NCBI GenBank assembly: GCA_030531135.1 | Contig: JAUNOJ010000029.1 | Span: 1 to 10,139 of the forward strand | Source of the DNA: Sutterellaceae bacterium | GTDB lineage: Bacteria; Pseudomonadota; Gammaproteobacteria; Burkholderiales; Burkholderiaceae_F | Length of the DNA: 10,139 nucleotides | Reading direction: 5' to 3' | Shown here: piece by piece, positions 5,393 through 10,139 of the stretch | Layout of the letters: the number at the start of each line of letters is the position of its first letter | Position numbering within the stretch: position 1 is the stretch's first letter | Position numbers and translations under genes: made by a program | The notes under the pieces: generated by a model | What the model was told of the DNA's origin: nothing | Database searches by the model: none | The model's input: only the letters and a program-made list of their open reading frames with translations

Positions 5393-6462
5393 CTATTTCA
5401 GCATTAAATCTGCCCATTTCTGCATGACCGACTTACGGTGATCAAGCAAATCGTCACGGAAATACGCTTGGACAGTCTTGTCACCGTAAGCGTGAGCTAG
5501 ACATTTTTCAGCCACGGCGTCAGGAACTTTTTCTCTGGCGCACCAGTCTCTAAACGTTGATCTGATGCCGTGAACTGTCACTTTACGGCCCACAATCATT
5601 GTCAGTTTTACTCTAGGCGAGTCGCTACCCAACTGCTTTCCTTGATGAGTAAACAGAAGCCCTTTATCTTTAGCCATACTCAAAGCAACATCGGCAAGTG
5701 TACTTAACGGAACCCTATGCGGTTTCTTGGCCTTCATTCTGTCGGCTGGAATATTCCAGATACCGTGAATAATTTCCTCGGCCAAAGCGCCTCGAACTTC
5801 AGTGATTCGTGTAGCTGTCGCAATCACCATTAACAATGCCCCGCTCACAGGGGACGGATGCGCCATGCAGTACTCGACAACTGTTTTCAGTTCTTGTATC
5901 GTAGGTGCTTCATGGTGTTTAGGTTGTTGAATCTTATACCGAGACGGTAATACGGTATCAAGGTTGCCTCGCCAACTGGCGGGGTTCACCCCTGAACAAT
6001 AACCTCGAACTCTGCACCAATCCATGACCGCCCCGATTCTGGCTCTGACACGATTGGCCGTTTCCGGTTTGTCATACCAGATAGGTTCTAAACAATTCAG
6101 AATGTCATTGGTCGAAATTTTGTCCACACGGATTGTTGCCAAGGTCGGCATCGCATAATCATTGAGGGATTGATACCACTGCTGATAGCTTTTGGCATTT
6201 TTCCAGCGCTTTACCTTCTCGATGCCAAAGCCTTTTCCAATATCTCTCCAAATGTCGGACAAGATTTTTCGGACAAATTCACTTTAATGCTGCCGGAACT
6301 GGGAGACGGTTTGACGGTACGAAGCAGTTTGATCGCTTCATCTTTAGTCATTGAGCTGACGCGACCAAGGCTTTTCTCGTATCTTTTACCGTTGAAGGTA
6401 AAACGAGCAAGATAATATTCAACGCCTTTGGTCTTTTTGATCCGGAGGGTTGCTAATGTCAT
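5393..6462 (-). pseudogene. int: P4-family tyrosine integrase, split by a frameshift
   Basis: Site-specific tyrosine recombinase of the P4/CP4-57-like group that integrates elements into tRNA genes. The frame from ATG 6462 (GGAG 6 bases upstream) encodes the N-terminal DUF4102-like arm-binding domain (MTLATLRIKKTKGVEYYLAR onward) and stops at 6213-6211 after 83 residues. The rest lies in the -1 frame down to 5393: core-binding segment (KRWKNAKSYQQWYQSLNDYA), then the catalytic domain with R in TATRITEVRGA, K in the KAKKPHRVPLS area, HGIR (H and R), H in LAHAYGD, and nucleophile Y in VQAYFRDDLL. Joining the frames near 6211-6222 restores the usual spacing between TFGEILEKAL and WKNAK, which points to one missing base. 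All catalytic residues are intact. Either the integrase is dead, there is a sequencing error, or there is -1 ribosomal slippage; no canonical slippery heptamer in frame was found, though GAA AAA at about 6275-6270 is A-rich. A TTG at 6262 could start an N-terminally truncated product. Confidence 0.88.
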
Positions 6463-6721
6463 TCGAAACTCCAAAAAAAGTTCCCACAATTTGCCGTGAA
6501 ACTAGGTCGGTAAAGTGTGGGGGAACTGCAAAATTTTCCCCCAAAACAGAGGGGGAACCAATGCTTTTTGGCGTATGAATCGGTATCAATTAGCGAGATT
6601 TGGCGAAGATTGGCGGAGTTTGACGCGCTCGAAAACCCATAAAACAAAAGGCTTCGAAGTGTATCAACCTCAAAGCCCTTGCAAATCACGCGTTTTCAGC
6701 AATGTATCTCAAAAGATACGA
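6463..6721. other. Integrase-to-tRNA region with candidate integrase arm sites
   Basis: 259 bases without a convincing gene; this is the right end of the element. A GGGGGAA motif recurs in alternating orientation: TTGTGGGAAC on the minus strand (6489-6480), GTGTGGGGGAAC plus (6515-6526), TTTTGGGGGAAAA minus (6546-6534) and AGAGGGGGAACC plus (6548-6559). Such clustered repeats beside a P4-type integrase and its attachment site suit arm-type binding sites. The neighbouring inverted copies can also pair as a hairpin in RNA upstream of int. The rest, 6560-6700, shows nothing I can name. Confidence 0.4.
6704..6719. repeat. Perfect hairpin right after the tRNA CCA
   Basis: GTATCT (6704-6709) and AGATAC (6714-6719) form a 6-bp inverted repeat with a 4-base loop two bases from the encoded tRNA CCA. 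It could be the tRNA transcript's 3' processing or termination structure or part of the attachment-site core. There is no clear T-run for a classic terminator. Confidence 0.35.
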
Positions 6722-6811
6722 TGGCGGAAGGGGAGGGATTCGAACCCTCGGTGCCCGATTGGACACGCCGCCTTTCCAGGGCGGTACATTCAACCACTCT
6801 GCCACCCTTCC
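6722..6811 (-). tRNA. tRNA-Ser (anticodon GGA), element integration target
   Basis: Complete serine tRNA on the minus strand, 87 bases from 6811 to 6725 plus encoded CCA at 6724-6722. Acceptor GGAAGGG (6811-6805) pairs with CCCTTCC (6732-6726), discriminator G 6725. The anticodon stem CCGCC/GGCGG encloses CTGGAAA with anticodon GGA at 6777-6775. A long variable arm typical of class II Ser tRNAs follows, then the T arm GAGGG-TTCGAAT-CCCTC. It decodes UCC/UCU. The integrase gene lies just past the 3' end, so the 3' part of this gene is the probable attachment site of the element that extends leftwards. Confidence 0.95.
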
Positions 6812-7144
6812 GCACTGCTCAAATTTTCCTCTGTTGCTGAACTCTGTCAACCGCAGAGAATCGGCATTATATAAGAGATTTTTACTTTTGTACAGGGATA
6901 ATTAGAGCTTTTTTCTCGCTTCATGGAGAGTCTCAAAAATGCCGTTGATTTCATTGGATTCTTTTTTATCCTATTTGCAAGCATTTTTCCCTTTGCTTGC
7001 CCTATCCGTCTAGGATTTTCTTTATCGGTAAAATGCGAGTTTTTGGCCTTACCGACTGGATAATTTTCTTGCCCCTGCAACGATTTATTATTCGATTTTG
7101 TGAGACCTCCCCCATACAATGACAACCGACCAAAGGAAAAAATA
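6812..7144. other. Intergenic region between tRNA-Ser and the lipoprotein gene
   Basis: 333 bases that carry the minus-strand tRNA promoter (6866-6894) and the leader of the plus-strand lipoprotein gene. TCGGTAA (about 7025) and TTACCGA (about 7050) form a loose inverted repeat. TACAAT near 7117 could be a -10 for the lipoprotein, but no good -35 is in place. A minus-strand frame of 101 codons crosses the tRNA promoter and is not credible as a gene. Confidence 0.4.
6866..6894 (-). promoter_or_regulatory. tRNA-Ser promoter
   Basis: On the minus strand a perfect -10 TATAAT (6871-6866) lies 17 bases after TGTACA (6894-6889), a 4/6 match to the -35 consensus. Transcription would begin near 6859, giving a 5' leader of about 48 bases before the tRNA at 6811. 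Confidence 0.65.
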
Positions 7145-8113
7145 ATGATCAAAAAATTGACCGGTTTGGCCTTCGCCGTTGTAGCAGCTACTGTTTTGAC
7201 GGGCTGCGCCTACACCAATCCGGAACGTGCTTTGTTTCTGGAAACGCACGAATTTCGTCCCGAGTTAAGTCGTGCGAGCAACATTCTTGAGTCCTTCATG
7301 TACTACAACGTCAAGGACAATCCTATTGACCAAGAAGTCCAGGGAGATCTCAAGATTGCCGAAGACGGCTCTGTGACGCTTGAAGGCTTGGGAATGGCTG
7401 CAAGCTTATATGATGCCGCTAGAATCGGCGGACCGCTCCCGGGCACTTCCAGCGGCTGGGGTGCTTTTGGCGTCGGCATGGGACTTTCTATCGCCAAATC
7501 TCTTTTTTCTCGCGGTAATCCTTTGGCTCACTCCACATTGTTGGGCTATTTGCCTGTAGAAGAGGCTCCCGACTACACAGAAGCGCGCGCCGTCTTTACG
7601 GAAAAGGTCGCTAAGGGCGTCATTGCCACTTTTAACGAGTTGTACCCAAACGCCAAAACCAACGTGCTTACGAGCAACGATCGAGTCAGCTTGTACTTTG
7701 ACAACTATGTTGAAATCGATGACGAGAAACTCGGATGTGAGTTCTGGAACGAAGAAGTCGAGAAGAAAAAGACGTATTGCGCCGTGCGCATCCGTATGTT
7801 TAAACGCCACATTTCCGACTCCTACCTGATCAAGGCAAATCCGGCAATATCAAAAGAAGGTAATCAAGTTTGGGCATTCACCGGCGATGCGGGACAAATT
7901 TTGTTCTATGGCGGTGAAAAACAAAACATTAACTGGACGACCTTTGCGATGGCGTTGGCAAAGCATTTGCCGGAATATGCCTACGCTTTCATTCCGGTAC
8001 TTGAAAATTCCGATGGAAAAAGCCCGATGTTCGTGATTGAAAAGGATCGCGTCAATTTCTTCATTAAACCCAAGGCTGCTACCGAAGAAGCCGCTCAAGA
8101 GACGAAGAAATAA
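7145..8113 (+). CDS. Outer-membrane lipoprotein of unknown function
   Basis: 322-residue lipoprotein. ATG 7145 is chosen over an upstream frame start at 7100 because AAAGGA lies 8 bases upstream and because it begins a perfect lipoprotein signal: MIKKLTGLAFAVVAATVLTG then C21 in the lipobox LTGC. Alanine at position +2 (no Asp) predicts sorting to the outer membrane by Lol. The mature protein has a helical N-terminal part (ERALFLETHEFRPELSRASN), a Gly-rich hydrophobic stretch at about 95-120 (GPLPGTSSGWGAFGVGMGL) that could touch the membrane, and a mixed C-terminal half with two cysteines in GCEFWNEEVEKKKTYCAVRI that could form a disulfide. It ends in a Lys/Glu-rich tail. I do not recognise the family. 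It is monocistronic: a terminator follows directly. Confidence 0.85.
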   Translation: MIKKLTGLAFAVVAATVLTGCAYTNPERALFLETHEFRPELSRASNILESFMYYNVKDNPIDQEVQGDLKIAEDGSVTLEGLGMAASLYDAARIGGPLPGTSSGWGAFGVGMGLSIAKSLFSRGNPLAHSTLLGYLPVEEAPDYTEARAVFTEKVAKGVIATFNELYPNAKTNVLTSNDRVSLYFDNYVEIDDEKLGCEFWNEEVEKKKTYCAVRIRMFKRHISDSYLIKANPAISKEGNQVWAFTGDAGQILFYGGEKQNINWTTFAMALAKHLPEYAYAFIPVLENSDGKSPMFVIEKDRVNFFIKPKAATEEAAQETKK

Positions 8114-8132
8114 TCTATCGCTTTGGATACCC

Positions 8133-8173
8133 CTACCCCGAAGTTGCTTTTGCCGACTTCGGGGATAGTTTTT
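8133..8173 (+). terminator. Terminator of the lipoprotein gene
   Basis: CTA-CCCCGAAGT (about 8134-8144) pairs with ACTTCGGGGATAG (8156-8168) with one bulge, around an 11-base loop, and is followed by TTTTT. It lies about 20 bases past the lipoprotein stop. Confidence 0.8.
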
Positions 8174-8248
8174 CCCACAATCCACAACTTTTGTGGAAAA
8201 AAGTACCCGACTCTCAAAAAGTCTCGAAAAATCAATGTTTTGCTTAAA

Positions 8249-8265
8249 TGCCTAAAATTTAGGCA
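8249..8265. repeat. 17-base palindrome TGCCTAAA-A-TTTAGGCA
   Basis: Perfect 8-bp arms around a single central base, about 340 bases upstream of the catalase gene. The one-base centre rules out an RNA hairpin and fits a dimeric transcription-factor operator. It is followed by CGTGTTTTTGC. The regulator is unknown. Confidence 0.4.
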
Positions 8266-8516
8266 CGTGTTTTTGCTCAAAATTCCGGGGAAATTCTCCC
8301 CGCTGTCCCCTTCTCAGTCGGCGTTGCGAACAACACCGGCTTCGACCTTCGAACGCCCCTTCCTACCCCGCAATCGGCAGAAAGAAACCTCCATTCTTTC
8401 CCACGAAAGCCTGAACGAATTGTTTGCTTACAAATCTCCCGCAAATTTATTTTTGCCCACAAAACAGTCCGCCAAGCCTTGCTGCCGTTGACCTCCACTT
8501 CTGAAAATCCGTTCTC

Positions 8517-8542
8517 TTATCCAATACATAGGACGATACTAT
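8517..8542 (+). promoter_or_regulatory. Candidate OxyR binding site upstream of catalase
   Basis: TTAT (8517-8520), N7, ATAG (8528-8531), N7, CTAT (8539-8542) match three consecutive quarter-sites of the OxyR pattern ATAG-N7-CTAT-N7-ATAG-N7-CTAT (TTAT is 3 of 4 for CTAT); the fourth quarter on either side is poor. It ends 5 bases before the catalase -35, the normal place for OxyR activation. Catalase genes are classic OxyR targets. Confidence 0.55.
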
Positions 8543-8547
8543 CGACA

Positions 8548-8576
8548 TTTACCGTAAGCTGGAAAATGTCTATCGA
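8548..8576 (+). promoter_or_regulatory. Catalase promoter
   Basis: TTTACC (8548-8553, 4/6 to -35), 17-base spacer, TATCGA (8571-8576, 4/6 to -10). Transcription would begin near 8583, a short leader before the Shine-Dalgarno AAGGAGGG and ATG 8603. Weak matches are expected for an activator-dependent promoter. Confidence 0.45.
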
Positions 8577-8602
8577 CTGCCCCCATAAGGAGGGAACACA
8601 AA

Positions 8603-10099
8603 ATGAGAAACCCGATCAGCAGTATTGTCTCGCGCCTGACAACAGCCTTCGGCGCCCCGGTTGCCGACAACAACAACGTCCGTACGGCTGGTCCGCGCGG
8701 TCCGATGCTTTTGGAAGACATTTGGTTCTTGGAAAAGCTCGCCCACTTCGATCGCGAAGTCATTCCGGAACGCCGCATGCATGCAAAGGGATCGGGCGCC
8801 TACGGTGTGTTCCGCGTCACAAACAACATCACGAAGTATTCCTGCGCCAAGCTCTTTAATAGCATCGGCAAAGAAACGCCTCTGTTCATTCGCTTCTCGA
8901 CGGTTGCCGGCGAACGCGGTGCGGCCGATGCCGAACGCGACATCCGCGGTTTTGCCGTGAAGTTTTACACCGAAGACGGCAACTGGGACTTGGTGGGTAA
9001 CAATACGCCGGTCTTCTTCCTGCGCGATCCTTTGAAGTTTCCCGATCTTAACCACGTGGTTAAGCGCGACCCGCGCACCAACATGCACTCCAACACCTAT
9101 CAGTGGGACTTCTGGACGCAGCTGCCTGAGGCACTGCACCAGATCACCATCTTGATGGGCGATCGCGGTTTACCGCGCACCTATCGCCACATGCACGGTT
9201 TTGGGTCTCACACCTTCTCGATGTATAACGATGAGGGCGAAAAGGTCTGGGTGAAGTTCCACCTCAAGTGTCAGCAAGGCATCGAAAACTTGACCGATGA
9301 AGAAGCTGCCGCCGTCATTGCGCAGGATCGCGATTCGCACCAGCGCGACTTGTACGGCGCAATTGAGCGCGGCGACTTCCCGAAATGGAAGCTCTATATT
9401 CAGGTGATGCCTTTGGAAGACGCCGACAAGGTGCCCTACCATCCGTTCGATCTCACAAAGATTTGGCCGCACGCCGACTATCCCCTGATCGAAGTGGGTG
9501 AAATCGAACTCAATAAGAACGCCGAAAACTACTTTATGGATGTGGAACAAGCGGCGTTTAACCCCGCTAACATCGTACCCGGAATCGGCTTTTCGCCCGA
9601 TCGCATGTTGCAAGGGCGTCTCTTTTCCTACGGCGATGCCCAGCGCTACCGCTTGGGCGTCAACCATTGGCAAATCCCGGTCAACAAAGCCCGTGCCTGC
9701 CCGTTCTTAGCGATGTTTCATCGAGACGGCGCCATGCGCGTGGAAAACCAAGCCACCGACGTCACGTATGAGCCCAATACGTTCGGGCACTTCCAAGAAA
9801 ATCCGCATGCTCGCCAACCGGCAATGCCGCTCTCAGGCACTGCTGATAACTACGACATACGCGAATACGACGACGATTATTACACCCAGCCCGGGTTACT
9901 TTTCCGCTTGATGTCGGCTGAAGAAAAGGCACGCTTATTTGCCAACACGGCACGCGCCATGGCAGGCGTTTCCGATCGTATTCGACTCTTGCATGCCTAC
10001 CACTGCTACATGGCCGATCCGGCTTACGGCGAAGGTGTTGCCAAGGCTTGCGGCTTTACGCGCGAACAACTCAAAGAGTATGTTGACGCTCAAAGCTAG
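8603..10099 (+). CDS. katA: Monofunctional heme catalase (KatA type)
   Basis: Catalase, 2 H2O2 to 2 H2O plus O2, 498 residues, the size of small-subunit clade 3 enzymes. Complete: distal His60 in [12 protein letters not shown], Ser99 in [14 protein letters not shown], distal Asn at 133-134 in [13 protein letters not shown], and proximal heme-ligating Tyr343 in the R339-L-F-S-Y343-G-D-A-Q-R signature. Conserved [12 protein letters not shown] and [13 protein letters not shown] are also present. It has no C-terminal flavodoxin-like extension and no signal peptide, so it is cytoplasmic. The start has AAGGAGGG 9 bases upstream. The N terminus ([12 protein letters not shown]) is slightly longer than in many homologues. 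It stands alone with its own promoter and a candidate OxyR site, implying peroxide induction. Only 40 bases follow in the window, so a terminator cannot be judged. Confidence 0.95.
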   Translation: MRNPISSIVSRLTTAFGAPVADNNNVRTAGPRGPMLLEDIWFLEKLAHFDREVIPERRMHAKGSGAYGVFRVTNNITKYSCAKLFNSIGKETPLFIRFSTVAGERGAADAERDIRGFAVKFYTEDGNWDLVGNNTPVFFLRDPLKFPDLNHVVKRDPRTNMHSNTYQWDFWTQLPEALHQITILMGDRGLPRTYRHMHGFGSHTFSMYNDEGEKVWVKFHLKCQQGIENLTDEEAAAVIAQDRDSHQRDLYGAIERGDFPKWKLYIQVMPLEDADKVPYHPFDLTKIWPHADYPLIEVGEIELNKNAENYFMDVEQAAFNPANIVPGIGFSPDRMLQGRLFSYGDAQRYRLGVNHWQIPVNKARACPFLAMFHRDGAMRVENQATDVTYEPNTFGHFQENPHARQPAMPLSGTADNYDIREYDDDYYTQPGLLFRLMSAEEKARLFANTARAMAGVSDRIRLLHAYHCYMADPAYGEGVAKACGFTREQLKEYVDAQS

Positions 10100-10139
10100 C
10101 GCTATTGATCGTCAGAGCCGCATCTGAGAAAATCCCCGC

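Larger units (their letters stand above)
8114..8602. other. Lipoprotein-catalase intergenic region
   Basis: 489 bases. Besides the lipoprotein terminator and the catalase control region it holds three unassigned inverted repeats: TCCACAA/TTGTGGA (8181-8197), TGCCTAAA/TTTAGGCA (8249-8265) and CGGGGA/TCCCCG around 8286-8302. From about 8305 to 8510 I see no gene or structure I can name; open frames there cross the terminators and have no ribosome site. Confidence 0.5.

Noticed and set aside
6515..6874. Plus-strand frame across the integrase-tRNA gap
   Set aside because: Extends through the whole tRNA-Ser gene and has no Shine-Dalgarno.
6847..7152. 101-codon minus-strand frame between tRNA-Ser and the lipoprotein
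   Set aside because: Starts within the lipoprotein gene and crosses the tRNA promoter; no ribosome site; no recognisable family.
8175..8197. CCCACAATCCACAA as a DnaA box cluster or replication origin
   Set aside because: Best match is only 7 of 9 to the DnaA box, there is no AT-rich unwinding region or dnaA/dnaN context; the inverted repeat explains it.
8123..8498. Plus-strand (8123-8491) and minus-strand (8277-8498) frames upstream of catalase
   Set aside because: The plus frame starts inside the lipoprotein terminator; neither has a ribosome site or a protein-like composition.
1..10139. CRISPR array or insertion sequence
   Set aside because: No regularly spaced direct repeats and no transposase frame or terminal inverted repeats were seen.

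Overview
The window spans a junction between an integrated conjugative element (about 1-6722) and host chromosome (about 6722-10139). The boundary is the 3' end of a minus-strand tRNA-Ser(GGA). The F-type transfer genes, a P4-family integrase and the gene style suggest a Gram-negative proteobacterium. A host-associated betaproteobacterium such as Sutterella or Parasutterella is a guess that the sequence alone cannot prove.

Element side, left to right. The leftmost 2.35 kb is the minus-strand end of an F-type type IV secretion operon: traF (thioredoxin-fold, CxxC) overlaps traH by 20 bases, and traH runs off the left edge. A small plus-strand gene (about 2428-2733, possibly AP2-like) diverges from traF. 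Next comes a 570-base stretch (2734-3305) with no conventional gene. It holds a compact arrangement of hairpins, a 16-codon leader ORF whose stop codon lies within a strong Shine-Dalgarno of a 36-codon ORF, and a plus-strand extended -10 promoter and terminator that would make an ~80-nt antisense RNA across that start site. This looks like an undescribed type I toxin-antitoxin or antisense-controlled small-protein locus and is the most interesting item in the window. A minus-strand cassette follows: secreted staphylococcal-nuclease-like protein, HU/IHF-like protein, integral membrane protein, closed by a clear terminator at 3255-3279. The recombination module is at the right end: an AlpA/excisionase-like HTH gene converges with zero spacing on a tyrosine integrase, which is split by a -1 frameshift near codon 83. 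Repeats of a GGGGGAA-type motif between the integrase and the tRNA may be integrase arm sites.

Chromosome side. After the tRNA gene and its promoter there is a plus-strand outer-membrane lipoprotein of unknown function with a strong terminator, a 489-base intergenic region, and a complete clade-3-type heme catalase. The catalase promoter carries ATAG-N7-CTAT spacing typical of an OxyR site immediately upstream of a plausible -35/-10 pair, so peroxide induction is likely.

How it fits together: Int and Xis would excise and integrate the element at tRNA-Ser, TraF/TraH are parts of its mating-pair apparatus, and the nuclease/HU/membrane cassette and the small antisense-type locus are cargo or maintenance functions. 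The other end of the element lies outside the window to the left.
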